NCBI GenBank assembly: GCA_012972835.1
Contig: JABDHK010000045.1
Span: 143,063 to 207,062 of the forward strand
Length of the DNA stretch: 64,000 nucleotides
Source of the DNA: Chlorobiaceae bacterium
GTDB lineage: Bacteria > Bacteroidota > Chlorobiia > Chlorobiales > Chlorobiaceae
Direction of reading: 5' to 3'
Below are positions 28,526-38,898 of this stretch, in pieces; position 1 is the first letter of the stretch; each line of letters begins with the position of its first letter. The position numbers and the translations under genes are program-made. Below the pieces are notes generated by a model. That model worked only from the letters and a program-made list of their open reading frames with translations, ran no database searches and was not told the DNA's origin.

Positions 28526-31500
28526 TTATTTCTTGTTGTCGGATGAGGGCATTATACGTTTCCAGAACTGATCCCAGGTTTGAAACCGCTCCCGATAGGA
28601 GATGCTGGCACCCCATATTTCAGAAGGAGGCTGCAAATTGGTACTCGATGTTCCATTCTCGCTTAGCCCATAAGAACGGTATGTTTCAAGATAAATTTTT
28701 GGAGTAACCCGGTATTCAATTTTCTGTTCGGTGCCATAATAGTTTGAGAGGGGGGAATCCTTGATGGTTGGTGCGCTTCCGGAACCGATAAAGCGGACTT
28801 TTCCGTCTGTACCTGGAACACTGAGAGCAACGTAGAGGTCGAGACCGCTCAGTGCACCTCGTTTATCCATCCCGACATTGAGATTGAAGCTTTCAAAACC
28901 GCCAATATCCTGAATAACCCTTGAAAACTGTGAGGAAAGCATGCCGGAGCCAGCCGACATCCCGACACTTGATACTGGAATATTGGAGACCTGTCCCATG
29001 CTTCCCGGTCTGGCGTACCACTGCTTGGAAAGAAGCATTGAGATGACGTTCAGTTCCGCGTTAGGGTCGATCTGGCTCGATTTTCCGCCGATCATGCTAA
29101 GCGATGCATAGGGCTGAGTTTGTTCATTCAGGTAATAACCCATAGTCACCATAGGGTCATTAATGGTACCCATAATAGCAATCAGCAGCTTGACATTATC
29201 GCGCTCACCATTCTGCTGGTTTGATGCGCTCACATATTTGTTGCCATAGAGGTTATCCATAACACCACTTCGGATATCAACACTGTTCCAGGAGATTTTT
29301 CCTCCATCCTGCAGGTCAAAGTTGGTATTTGAAAATTTGTATTTGCCGCCAACCACATTAATGGAACCGAAAAGCCGGTATTGCTGATTGTTTTTACTGA
29401 CAATCAGGGAGAGATTGTTGACTGACGTTTCAAGCTCTTCACCTCTCGTGCGATCAAATATAACTGTACACTTGAGCGGCTCGACACTGCTCAGCTTCAA
29501 ATTTTTTATCTGCAGGATATCAATCACCGAGTGGTAAAACTCTGCGGGTTTTACCTGTTTGTTCACTCTTTCGATGCCAGCTGCACCAGCAGAAGGGTAG
29601 CGTGGCACAAATTCAACAAACTTGTTGATGCCAAGATACTTTGCGCTTTCATTGGCACCCATACGGTAGAGCGAGTAATCTGCTGCGTTGATCCTCAACT
29701 CACCTTCAGCAACCGGTGCTGAAAGAGGACCGTGAAGCTGAATATTATTGGTTGTGCCGGTGATGGTGCCAAAGGAGGTTTCATCTTGGCGATCTTTTTT
29801 ATTGAACAAAAGGAGATTCTGAAATCGGCCACCGAGATCAAGAGCTATGGGTTGCAGCTTTTCAAGCTTTACCACTCCGCTTATTTTCCCGTTTCCATTT
29901 ACGTTGTCATTGACGGATATATTTCGCAGTTCTATATTGTTCGGGGTGACATAGACCTCACCGTTGAGCAGGTAGGAAACCTGCGTCGGTTCTATCTTTA
30001 TCGTTGTGTCATGAAGATGGGTGGTCAGATAGATGTCGGGGTTCGGCGTTCTGCCCTCGATCTTGAAGGTTGATGGTATAATGCCTTCCGCTGATTCCAG
30101 AAAGGGCAGCAGGATGGTCAGGCACTGTGCTGAAAGATTATCCGAGCGGAACGATGCGTTGATTGCCTGCTGGTCTGCCATTCTGAACTGCAGGGGATAG
30201 AAGTTGAGTACAAGTGGAATGGTTCCGCTTCCCTCGATCGTGTTCACTGATGATGCGCTTCGTTCTGTAACCCTGCCTGGCTCCGGAACCCTGCTGTGAA
30301 GGTCAAAACGCAGAAGGTTGCCATTGTGGAGAGCATTGCACACCATGGAGCCAATGGTAAATTTACCGTAACGAACCTCTTTGCCGCTTACCTTGAGGGT
30401 ACTTGTTTTTTTATCGGGGTTCCCGGTTACTGCCAGAGAGGCATCGACTATACCCGAAAGCTTGTCGAGAGAGGAATTAATGGAAAAGCGTTTTAACTCG
30501 TCGAGGTTCACATTTGACAAGCTGCATTGAAAGTTTCCAGGCTGCGAGTTGCTGAGCTCACCCTCCATTACAACTTGCTGCAAGCCCTTGGCTATCGTGA
30601 AACGGTTAAATCTTGCCGATGTTCTGCTTACTGTAATATGGGAGTTATCCGCTGCCTTCCACACTCCTGCACTCTCTTTTATTGCCAGGTGATGAAGGAG
30701 CAGGTTATAGCTCTCGTTCTCCCTGGTGGCTGAAAATTTTGTCGAAAAGGTCTGTGCTGGATTGGGAAGAACGAGATCGAGGGTGCCATCAAGATGTGAT
30801 GGGGTATAAAGGCCTGAAAAAATTGCGTTCCCGCTCTTTTTCCGGCCAAGAGTTACCGCTGATGCCCTTCCGCTTACCGAAGCCAGTTGTGTTCCGCTGT
30901 TCCTGAATTCCATTGCTGTTTTCATGGAGAGATTTTCAAACAGAAGATCATTGCGGGGTTGCAATCGTGCGAGATTTATCGAAGAGTTGATTGAACATTG
31001 TCCGTTGCGGTAAATGGCACCTCCATCAGCGCTGCCCTGAAGGGTAACTCCCTCTACCGGAAACAGCATGGTTAACGGAGTAATATCTTTTACCGTGATG
31101 TGGTAGTTGACCGTGAATGGCTTTTTTAATGCATTCAGCTCAGAGAGAGGGTTGGGCAGGGTTGTATGCCAGATATTCTGAATTGCCATCTCTCTTGACA
31201 GAGCGGAGGCTGCAAGTCTGCCAAGAGCGATAAGTTCTTCAAGCGAATAATCACCATTGGCAAGAAGATCAAGAAAATCACTGCTTAAACTTGTTTTGCA
31301 GGAGAGTGCGGTCTGGGCAATTTCGAAGGTTACTTTTGAGCGCTCTTTCAGTTTGAACCCGTTGATGGTGGAGGGAGAAAACTGCATGACAGCAGCCATA
31401 TTCACATCCTTTGCTTCATACCCCGATCCCTGCACTGCAAAAACCCCGTTCAAATCAGTTTTCAAAGTCGTATTGTAGGTTGTTGGGCCCACTATTTCGG

Positions 31501-33148
31501 AAATGTCAACTCCTGCAGCTTGACCGGAAGCGTGGTAACGGGGAGTTTTATCGTTCCAGTTGATTCCACCGTCAAGATTGAAACTGCTGCGACTGTTTTT
31601 CAAAGAGAGGGTACTCTTCAGCTCTCCGCCATCGTATTTCAGAGAGAGTGCACCCTCTTTCACCTGCAGATTTCTCCAGGAGGAATTGGCCATCTTCATG
31701 GCAAGAGTAAGCTGGCTGATCTTTTTGTTGCTTGTCTTTCCGTCAAAAGTGCCCGAAGCGTTCAGAAGGCTTGTTTCTCCGTTTCCGGCAGCTATGAGTT
31801 TGAGCGGTTTAAATCCTTTCAGCACAAAAGCTCCCTTGCCCGCAAGCTCTTCCAGCTTTTCTCTTTGCGCCTCACCAATGAGAGTGACCTCTCCGAGAGA
31901 GGAGAGCGTGGTTATATCTGTTTTTACTGCATTCAAGCCTCCTTGTGCATGGCCAAAAAAGGTGACAGTGCCAATGTTACGGGCTATATCCTTCGAAGAG
32001 TTCTCTTTCAGGAGCGCCTCAACAAAAGGTGAGGCAATTCTGGAGCTGTCGCATTTCAGCCGAAAAGCAAAGGCATTTCTGTTGTGCAGGTTAAGCAGCT
32101 CACCCTTTACAGCTACTCTGCTTTTCAGGTGAGTTACCAGAGCATCAAGAATCTCAACATTATCTTTTTTCCCTCTTGCGTTGCCTTGAAGCGTATAGAT
32201 TCCAGCTGGCAGGGCAAATGCAGGATATAGAAGCTTCAGGTCGTCGCTGTGAAGGGCAAGCTTCTGAACATTGAGAAATGTTGAGCTGAGAGCAAGCTGC
32301 TTTTGTAACTCACGGGATGAGAAAATATTGAAATGATCAACGCTCGCCGATAGCTCTGCGCTGCTTTTATTGCTCACCGCATTTAATCCAAGAAGCTCTG
32401 ACCGGGTTTCAGAAAAAAGAAATTTTCCAACAGCTTGTCGCAACATGAACTGCTCCTTCGGGAGGCTGAGTTGCCCGTGTTCAAGAGTGCCTTGCAGGAA
32501 TTTTTTCTTGACGGTGAACTCAGAGAGTTCAAGATTGATATTTTTTACACCAAGCTTCATACGGGAGGCATTGGTGGTCTTCCCGGAATAGGAGAGGCTG
32601 CTGTTGGTAATCTTGAGATGTTTACAGAAAAAATGTTCCAGTTTATTTTTTGTGGAATCGGGGTCGCGTGAGGTAAACAGAAGCTCAAGATTGAACTTGC
32701 CGTTTTTTTGCATGATAACGTTTGCGCTGAGCGAATCGGCTGAAAGGTGACGCAAATATACTCTTTTGATTTGAGGCTGAAGGAGAGTGAGAAAGTTGAA
32801 TTTCAGGGAAACAGTGCGGGCTTTGAGAGCAGGAGTTAATTCTCCAGGCTCGTAAATGCGCGGATTGACAAGCGTGACCCTGTTTGGAAACTGAAGATGA
32901 AGCGCCTGCAGCTCAAGCCGGCCAAACAACTTTTCGTTAAAAAGGGCAATAGCCTCATCTTTAGCCATACGGTCCAGCACACCGCTGTTCAGGACAATCA
33001 GTAAGGTAAGCGACAGCAGAAGCACGAAAGCAGAGCATGCAACGAGCACTTTGAGGATATGAAGTTTAATCCGTTCCACTATCTGTTGATTATTGTGTAT
33101 GGAGCTGAATGATTTTCTCAATGATGCCGCTTGTTGAACGGCCTTCAA
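28526..33148 (-). CDS. tamB: TamB-like AsmA/DUF490 inner-membrane to outer-membrane bridge protein
   Basis: 1540 residues. A cytoplasmic tail and one membrane helix (about 32-53, VLVACSAFVLLLSLTLLIVL) are followed by a very long beta-rich region of AsmA-like repeats and a C-terminal DUF490 (TamB) domain from about residue 1100. Proteins of this class form a hydrophobic groove spanning the periplasm and carry phospholipid to, or help insert proteins into, the outer membrane. No tamA/BamA gene is adjacent. The ATG at 33148 overlaps hldE by 59 bases; a GTG at about 33079, just after the hldE stop, would keep the membrane helix and is a possible alternative start. Confidence 0.85.
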   Translation of the reverse strand: MKAVQQAASLRKSFSSIHNNQQIVERIKLHILKVLVACSAFVLLLSLTLLIVLNSGVLDRMAKDEAIALFNEKLFGRLELQALHLQFPNRVTLVNPRIYEPGELTPALKARTVSLKFNFLTLLQPQIKRVYLRHLSADSLSANVIMQKNGKFNLELLFTSRDPDSTKNKLEHFFCKHLKITNSSLSYSGKTTNASRMKLGVKNINLELSEFTVKKKFLQGTLEHGQLSLPKEQFMLRQAVGKFLFSETRSELLGLNAVSNKSSAELSASVDHFNIFSSRELQKQLALSSTFLNVQKLALHSDDLKLLYPAFALPAGIYTLQGNARGKKDNVEILDALVTHLKSRVAVKGELLNLHNRNAFAFRLKCDSSRIASPFVEALLKENSSKDIARNIGTVTFFGHAQGGLNAVKTDITTLSSLGEVTLIGEAQREKLEELAGKGAFVLKGFKPLKLIAAGNGETSLLNASGTFDGKTSNKKISQLTLAMKMANSSWRNLQVKEGALSLKYDGGELKSTLSLKNSRSSFNLDGGINWNDKTPRYHASGQAAGVDISEIVGPTTYNTTLKTDLNGVFAVQGSGYEAKDVNMAAVMQFSPSTINGFKLKERSKVTFEIAQTALSCKTSLSSDFLDLLANGDYSLEELIALGRLAASALSREMAIQNIWHTTLPNPLSELNALKKPFTVNYHITVKDITPLTMLFPVEGVTLQGSADGGAIYRNGQCSINSSINLARLQPRNDLLFENLSMKTAMEFRNSGTQLASVSGRASAVTLGRKKSGNAIFSGLYTPSHLDGTLDLVLPNPAQTFSTKFSATRENESYNLLLHHLAIKESAGVWKAADNSHITVSRTSARFNRFTIAKGLQQVVMEGELSNSQPGNFQCSLSNVNLDELKRFSINSSLDKLSGIVDASLAVTGNPDKKTSTLKVSGKEVRYGKFTIGSMVCNALHNGNLLRFDLHSRVPEPGRVTERSASSVNTIEGSGTIPLVLNFYPLQFRMADQQAINASFRSDNLSAQCLTILLPFLESAEGIIPSTFKIEGRTPNPDIYLTTHLHDTTIKIEPTQVSYLLNGEVYVTPNNIELRNISVNDNVNGNGKISGVVKLEKLQPIALDLGGRFQNLLLFNKKDRQDETSFGTITGTTNNIQLHGPLSAPVAEGELRINAADYSLYRMGANESAKYLGINKFVEFVPRYPSAGAAGIERVNKQVKPAEFYHSVIDILQIKNLKLSSVEPLKCTVIFDRTRGEELETSVNNLSLIVSKNNQQYRLFGSINVVGGKYKFSNTNFDLQDGGKISWNSVDIRSGVMDNLYGNKYVSASNQQNGERDNVKLLIAIMGTINDPMVTMGYYLNEQTQPYASLSMIGGKSSQIDPNAELNVISMLLSKQWYARPGSMGQVSNIPVSSVGMSAGSGMLSSQFSRVIQDIGGFESFNLNVGMDKRGALSGLDLYVALSVPGTDGKVRFIGSGSAPTIKDSPLSNYYGTEQKIEYRVTPKIYLETYRSYGLSENGTSSTNLQPPSEIWGASISYRERFQTWDQFWKRIMPSSDNKK

Positions 33149-33578
33149 GCAGGGGCAGGGTCAAGACAGCGCCTCCATGTTCAAGGACAGCTTTGGCACC
33201 GGCAATATACTTGACCGCCCAGTCAGCACCTTTGACCAGAATATCCGGTAGTAGTATGCCGATAAGCTCTTCTGGCGTATCCTCGTTGAAAAGGGTGACT
33301 CCATCGACCATCTGCAATGCCGAGAGCACCGCGGCACGATCTGTTTCACAGCAAACCGGGCGCTTAGGCCCTTTCAGCCGTTGAACCGAAGCATCACTGT
33401 TCAGACCGATAATAAGTGCATCACCAAGCTCTCTTGCTGCCGACAGGTATTCAACATGCCCGGCATGCAGAATATCAAAACAGCCGTTTGAAAACACAAC
33501 TTTTTTGCCTGCGCTCTGCCATGCCCGAACTTTTTCCAGAGCCTCATTATGGCTCAACAGCTTGTTTGAATTACTCAT
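33090..33578 (-). CDS. rfaE2: D-glycero-beta-D-manno-heptose 1-phosphate adenylyltransferase
   Basis: 162 residues, the stand-alone nucleotidyltransferase half of HldE. The signature NGCFDILHAGHVEYL carries the HxGH motif (38-41) and KGADW lies near residue 137. It activates heptose phosphate with ATP to make ADP-heptose for the inner core of lipopolysaccharide. No sugar-kinase half is fused and none is next to it. It heads the minus-strand run tamB-coaBC-udg-dnaB-ptsI, which suits a shared envelope theme with tamB and the acyltransferase that diverges on the other side. Confidence 0.92.
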   Translation of the reverse strand: MSNSNKLLSHNEALEKVRAWQSAGKKVVFSNGCFDILHAGHVEYLSAARELGDALIIGLNSDASVQRLKGPKRPVCCETDRAAVLSALQMVDGVTLFNEDTPEELIGILLPDILVKGADWAVKYIAGAKAVLEHGGAVLTLPLLEGRSTSGIIEKIIQLHTQ

Positions 33579-33700
33579 ACCGATAACTTTTTTGCAAGGA
33601 TTAGCTCTAAGCTGGATAAAGGTTAAATTGCTGATATTTTTCCAGAATTCAGCGTATACTCTGCGATTGAGCGGAATATGACAAAAGATAGACGATTTCT

Positions 33701-34630
33701 ATGAAGCGTAACTGGGATGATGACGATAATGTTGCAGATAAGGTACTCTTTGGCCTTATCATGATGCTTGGTCTTCTTGTCAGAAGCATAAGCCGTAAAC
33801 ATTCAACCGCAATAGCTTCCATTATTGGTGATTTTCTCTATAAAATCATTAAGATGAGGCGACCGCTTGTAGAAAACAACCTTGCACTCACCTTCCCCGA
33901 AAAAAATATATCTGAAATAAAAGCCATTGCCCGCCAGGTATATCGTCACCAGGCTGAAAATTTTATCGAAGTGCTTCGTCTGCCCATGATTAAAACTGTC
34001 GAGGCGGCGGCAAGGCTTGTCGATATTGATGCCCATGATTTTCTTGCCAAAACCATTGATCGCAAACAAGGCGTGGTTGTGGTATCAGCACATTTCGGTA
34101 ACTGGGAACTCATGGCCCATTGCACAGGTTTATTGATGGCACACCTCACCCTTGTGGTAAGGCCACTTAAAAACCATGCTGTCGACCGGCAGATCAATAG
34201 ATGGAGATCCATGAGTGGCAACCGCATCGTCTATGACGGGCAGGCCCTTCGAGAGGGGCTCAGAGCCCTTAAAAAAGGAGAGATTTTAGTACTTCTTGGT
34301 GATCAGTCCGACCCTGTGGGAGGATTTTCAACAGAGTTTCTCGGTCGCAGCTCCTCAGTTTTTCTTGGTCCGGCCTATCTTGCTCTTAAAGCAGGAGTCC
34401 CCCTCTTTGTCGGGATCTCCCGAAGGGATGGTCAGGGCCGCTATGCAGTTAATTTTGAGGAAATTGACCAGACAGGCCTCGGAACCACCAAGGCAGACGC
34501 CGAAGAACTTGCCCGCCGCTACACCAAAGTTCTTGCCCGCCACATCTATCAACACCCCGAAGAGTGGTTCTGGCTCCACAACCGCTGGAAACTCCCCTGG
34601 GCCCGACCTTTTTCGTTACCTAAATGTTAA
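33701..34630 (+). CDS. Lysophospholipid/lipid A acyltransferase (LpxL/HtrB family)
   Basis: 309 residues. An N-terminal hydrophobic helix (about 15-28) anchors it to the inner membrane; the catalytic HFGNWE (His131-Glu136) is the HX4E motif of the family, and FLGRSSSVFLGPAYLALKAGVPL forms the acceptor region. It adds a secondary acyl chain to a lipid A precursor. Divergent from hldE, and its 3' end overlaps the convergent glycosyltransferase by 11 bases. Confidence 0.9.
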   Translation: MKRNWDDDDNVADKVLFGLIMMLGLLVRSISRKHSTAIASIIGDFLYKIIKMRRPLVENNLALTFPEKNISEIKAIARQVYRHQAENFIEVLRLPMIKTVEAAARLVDIDAHDFLAKTIDRKQGVVVVSAHFGNWELMAHCTGLLMAHLTLVVRPLKNHAVDRQINRWRSMSGNRIVYDGQALREGLRALKKGEILVLLGDQSDPVGGFSTEFLGRSSSVFLGPAYLALKAGVPLFVGISRRDGQGRYAVNFEEIDQTGLGTTKADAEELARRYTKVLARHIYQHPEEWFWLHNRWKLPWARPFSLPKC

Positions 34631-35759
34631 GATATTTTTTAATGCGTTTGCGAATCGAATTAAGTTGTTTTCTAAGAAACTTTTTTGGTTTCCAGCTCTT
34701 AATATTAAATAGTTGAAAGTGGATAGGGGGAATAAGTGATCTTTGTCCATGGCTGGAATACCAGCTTAAGTAGCTGGGTTCATTTGTGGAAAATGGGTCA
34801 GGAAATGCTGTTTTTAAATCTTCTCGTGTCCGGTATAAACTGCGGGCATCTACCGAAATAATATTTCCGTTATCATAATAGTCATATTTCCATTTGCTTA
34901 AATTACTATGGCCGTGATCTGCATTTTCAAGCTCTCTCCGGTATTCATCCCAGATTTCACTCGCTATTGCCTGATCAGCTGCATATTTATTCAACATGAT
35001 AAGTCCTTCGCCGCTGTCATACCCGGTGAAATGGTAAAAGCGTAAAGGACTGGAGCCAGCAAGGATAGTATTGTCGTTGTTTCTACTGAGAGGACGATGA
35101 AAAATATTCCAGGTTGCTACATTGTATCCTCGGTCTCTTACTATATTAAGCCGGTCGAAAAATACGGGCGCAAGATCACACCATCTCTGATCAGTAAAAA
35201 GGCCATTTGGTATGTCATTAGTACAGAAATGGTACAAACGGTTTGCCCACCACAGAATAAAGTCTAACCCCTGACCAGATGTTTTTGCAGCAAAAAAACC
35301 AAGATTAAATATACCGTGTTTGAGCGAGCAGATCTCATTGTCTATAATTGCATCAAGCTTGTCTTCAGAATCAAGCATATGAGGCGTTAATAAAATATCG
35401 TAGGTATCAAGTAGTTTATTAAGAGGTTCCAATGAATTAAATACCTTGATATCAGGATCAAGATACATTATTTTTTCGTGACTATGTTCTTTAGCAAAAT
35501 ATGCAGCTGCAGACCCTTTAATTGCAGTACAAAGTTCAACGACTGTATGGCCGTAAATCCAGGCTTTTAGATTAGGTAAAGGTAACTGCTCAAGAGTTAA
35601 TATTTCATCGAAAGGTTCATGAACAAGATCAAATCCAAAGGGTATACTATCAGCTAACACAAGAACAAAAAACCAATCAGGATGGAATTGTTTTAGAGAT
35701 TTTGCTAAAACTCTTGCTTTTGGAATATAGCTACTTGTTACGGATGTATAGATAAGCAT
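34620..35759 (-). CDS. DPD-motif glycosyltransferase
   Basis: 379 residues. The N terminus (IYTSVTSSYIPKARVLAKSL) and a metal-binding DPD at 101-103 (YLDPDIKVF) are those of a GT-A type transferase acting like GT8 or GT-27-like enzymes on a nucleotide sugar; the histidine-rich YHFTGYDSGEG later in the sequence contacts the acceptor side in relatives. No membrane segment. It is the last gene of the minus-strand polysaccharide cluster; a 124-base gap separates it from the upstream three-domain transferase. The gene is visibly AT-richer than the housekeeping genes. Donor and acceptor unknown. Confidence 0.8.
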   Translation of the reverse strand: MLIYTSVTSSYIPKARVLAKSLKQFHPDWFFVLVLADSIPFGFDLVHEPFDEILTLEQLPLPNLKAWIYGHTVVELCTAIKGSAAAYFAKEHSHEKIMYLDPDIKVFNSLEPLNKLLDTYDILLTPHMLDSEDKLDAIIDNEICSLKHGIFNLGFFAAKTSGQGLDFILWWANRLYHFCTNDIPNGLFTDQRWCDLAPVFFDRLNIVRDRGYNVATWNIFHRPLSRNNDNTILAGSSPLRFYHFTGYDSGEGLIMLNKYAADQAIASEIWDEYRRELENADHGHSNLSKWKYDYYDNGNIISVDARSLYRTREDLKTAFPDPFSTNEPSYLSWYSSHGQRSLIPPIHFQLFNIKSWKPKKFLRKQLNSIRKRIKKYLNI

Positions 35760-35883
35760 TAAATTTTTTTTATTGTTGAGTAATATTATTGCTTGTAGTT
35801 ATAAAAATTAACTCAACGGTATTTGTGTAATTATATTTATAATTGATATATGTGGTACAGCTTTTCTTTTCAATAAGTTACAT

Positions 35884-38800
35884 TTAGTTTTGTGTTACGC
35901 TGCAGGTGGCGCTGATATAGTTAGTTATTTCCTCAAGTGCTGTTCTGGCATCGATTTTAGAGATAATAAGAGCTTTATTGTAATGTATAGCTCTTTCAGC
36001 AGGTGCACCTATATTAAATACTGCCAAAGGCAAATTCATTTGCATTATTTCTTCGGAAGTGTATGAGAATGTTTCTGGCCAAATTGCAGGTATCAGGAAT
36101 ATATCGATATTACTTGTTTGAATTATATGTGGCAAGCTGTCATGTGTGTATTTTCCTGTTATCTTGAGGTGTTTGCTATTTACTGAAGTAGCGATCTCTC
36201 CAATGATAATTATTTGAATATTTTTTTGTTCTTCTTCAATTATAGCAAGCATTTTTTCGACAATGGCAGCACCTTTAGGAATCTGTATATTGCCAAGGAT
36301 CCCTATTCGCAAAATATCGGTATTAATCTGCCGATTAGTACTTAAATTTTCTTCTAATAGCAGATTATTAAGGTGATCTGTGCCGTGAGGTTTAACAAGT
36401 ATTTTGCCATACGGAATATTTGGATACGCTTTTAACAAAATCTCTTTTGATGCATTTGAAAAACAAATGATTTCATGACTTTGATCCAGGACATACTTCC
36501 ATTTTCTCCTCCAGAAAATTATATCAGGGTTTTTGTAGAAAATACGAAACTCCTGGTTGTTTTGCGGTAAGCAATTCAAGCAGTGTGAAATATTGTCGGG
36601 TGGTCCGCAGAATGTATCATTATGATCAAGCAAAGTATAGCAAGGACAAATGCAGAAATAATCATGAATAAGTGTCGTCAGTTTTGCATTGTGGGTCTCT
36701 TGTAAGGAAAGAATTAAGTCCAATAAGTTAGAAATTGTCGGGAAGCTAACGGTTTCACTTAAAATTATACTGTCAATCTTAACATATTTTGTTAAAATAT
36801 TTTTTATTTGTTCAATGTTTGTGGCGTAAAAAGCAAGATTATGATTATTGTATACAAAAGTTAAATCATAAGTTTTTCTGTGAAAATTAAAGGTAAAGAG
36901 CAGGATTTTATGTCCACTTTCCACCTCTCTTTTTATATAGTTATTACGATAAAGGTTTGCCCCTCCTCCAAGATCGTGATCAATGAATAGAATGCAATTG
37001 GATTGGCTTATATCAGTCGATAAAAGATAAAGCTTAAGGAATTGGCCTATCTCTCTCAATGGATAAGCTTGAAGGTATTTATTATGAGATACCTTTTTTT
37101 TGAATTGCTTTGATACAGGAATAGAATCAGAGGCCGTTCCATTTCGGTGATGAGAAACAAAAAGATTAGGGACAAGGATGTTCCGATACCCTTTTTTAAT
37201 GGCGTTGATGCACCATTCCATTTCATCTCCATGCTCCTTTCTGCCAGATTTTGTGTGAGATATAGTGATATGATTAAATATCATTCTGTTAACGCCCATA
37301 CAAAAACCACTTCCAGATGAAATATCAGGATAGTTATTTATTGGCGTTAAGTTCTTAAAAAATCTATCAATATTATTTCCCAAGAGGTTGATGCCATGAT
37401 TATCATCTTTCAGCGATGCCAATACCGTACTTAAGCTATCATCATTGGTAAATGGTGTAGTCGTGGCAATAGATGTATTTTCAATAATAGGACGCATAAG
37501 TCTCTCAAGCCAGCCCGGAGGAAGCTCACTGCATGAATTTAATATAACAAAATGATTTGTTGACGATTTGGCAGCATGATGGACTGATTGTAAAAATCCA
37601 ATAGTTGTGGGATTTTTTAAAAGCACAATTTCCAATTGTGGATGTTCATATTTGAATTGCTGCAAAAATGGGTATACCTTTTCGTCTGTGCTTCCGTCAT
37701 CGATCAATATAAGGCGATATGGAGAAGAGGTATTATGAACAATGCTTTTGCACAACTCCTCTAAACGGCTGCGTTCATTGAATACAGGAATGATAATATC
37801 AACAGTTACATCAAGTATATCTAATAAGAATTCGCTGGATAGTAAAAATTCATTATATAAAATTGAGAAGTTGCATGAATAATCATGACTTTCTGGTGTA
37901 TTTTTATGTAAGTCAGTTATCTCAGATTTATTAAAAATAGAGCGGATTTTTCTTGAACGCTTTCTGATAGAATGTGAAAGATTCCTAATTGGTTTTGTCA
38001 TTCGCCAACTACTGGAATGTGCCATTTTATGTATAGCAGTTTCAAGAGTGTCAATTCGGTACTGCAGAGTGTCAATATGGGTATACAAATTTTCAATCGT
38101 TGTTTGTAGTGTATTGTTTTCCTGCTCTTTCCTGCTTACAGTAGTTATAAGCTGGTTAACTTCATTGTCTAAGTCAACTATTTTAGTGTTCAAGTCAAAT
38201 ATAAGGGCATATTCTTCAGGAAAATAGTTATGAACAATGGCTTTTCTTTCGTCAATAAAAATCTGGTCTTTATTATTTGAAGAATATCCATCGGGATTAT
38301 ATACGGCAATTGTTTGATCAAGATAGTGTATTCTGCTATTTTCCCTGAAAAACCATTGCATATTGAATACCCAGTCGGCAAGGGCTTTGTACTTTGTCTC
38401 AAATCCTCCTAATTGGTAAAAAAGGTCTCGTGTAAAGAATATGGCCTGATGACAGATGTTTTTGTTCAGCAACTTAAGTGGTGTGAATAGCCCGTCATAA
38501 AGAGGCCCACCTTTTCCCCACTCAACATTTCCGTAAATGACATCCATTTGCTCGATTTCATGAGAACAAAAGATGCAGGAAAGAACATCATCATTATAAA
38601 AAGTATCATCACAGCCTATAAAATAAAGCCAATCGCCTGAACATTTCTCGATACCCTTATTCATGGCATCATAAATACCATGGTCTTTTTCTGAAATAAG
38701 TCGAATATGCGGGTACTGAAGCGCATACTTCCTTACGATTTCAACTGTCTCGTCAGTTGAGAGATTATCGACAATTAAATGCTCCTTGTTTGTGTAGGAT

Positions 38801-38886
38801 TGCTGTGCTACGCTGAGAATACAAGCCTTGAGATGTTTCGCAGAGTTGTATGTCGGTGTAATAATCGAAATTTTCGGGTAACTCAT
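35884..38886 (-). CDS. Three-transferase fusion: GT2 - coiled coil - GT2 - GT4-like
   Basis: 1000 residues. Domain order: a GT2 enzyme at about 1-225 (ISIITPTYNSAKHLKACI, YFIGCDDTFY); a heptad-rich coiled coil at about 230-300 (NEVNQLITTVSRKEQENNTL) ending in SSSWRMTKPIR; a second GT2 from about 365 (VDIIIPVFNERSRLEEL, LILIDDGSTDE); and a GT4-like C-terminal part from about 645 (ILFIDHDLGGGANLYR; LRIGILGNIQIPKGA; the EEIMQMNLPLAVF acceptor loop). Such polymers of transferases usually add successive sugars to one chain. AT-rich compared with core genes, suggesting transfer. Its 3' neighbour is the DPD transferase, and it follows gmd by 12 bases. Confidence 0.85.
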   Translation of the reverse strand: MSYPKISIITPTYNSAKHLKACILSVAQQSYTNKEHLIVDNLSTDETVEIVRKYALQYPHIRLISEKDHGIYDAMNKGIEKCSGDWLYFIGCDDTFYNDDVLSCIFCSHEIEQMDVIYGNVEWGKGGPLYDGLFTPLKLLNKNICHQAIFFTRDLFYQLGGFETKYKALADWVFNMQWFFRENSRIHYLDQTIAVYNPDGYSSNNKDQIFIDERKAIVHNYFPEEYALIFDLNTKIVDLDNEVNQLITTVSRKEQENNTLQTTIENLYTHIDTLQYRIDTLETAIHKMAHSSSWRMTKPIRNLSHSIRKRSRKIRSIFNKSEITDLHKNTPESHDYSCNFSILYNEFLLSSEFLLDILDVTVDIIIPVFNERSRLEELCKSIVHNTSSPYRLILIDDGSTDEKVYPFLQQFKYEHPQLEIVLLKNPTTIGFLQSVHHAAKSSTNHFVILNSCSELPPGWLERLMRPIIENTSIATTTPFTNDDSLSTVLASLKDDNHGINLLGNNIDRFFKNLTPINNYPDISSGSGFCMGVNRMIFNHITISHTKSGRKEHGDEMEWCINAIKKGYRNILVPNLFVSHHRNGTASDSIPVSKQFKKKVSHNKYLQAYPLREIGQFLKLYLLSTDISQSNCILFIDHDLGGGANLYRNNYIKREVESGHKILLFTFNFHRKTYDLTFVYNNHNLAFYATNIEQIKNILTKYVKIDSIILSETVSFPTISNLLDLILSLQETHNAKLTTLIHDYFCICPCYTLLDHNDTFCGPPDNISHCLNCLPQNNQEFRIFYKNPDIIFWRRKWKYVLDQSHEIICFSNASKEILLKAYPNIPYGKILVKPHGTDHLNNLLLEENLSTNRQINTDILRIGILGNIQIPKGAAIVEKMLAIIEEEQKNIQIIIIGEIATSVNSKHLKITGKYTHDSLPHIIQTSNIDIFLIPAIWPETFSYTSEEIMQMNLPLAVFNIGAPAERAIHYNKALIISKIDARTALEEITNYISATCSVTQN

Positions 38887-38898
38887 ACAATAGTGCTC

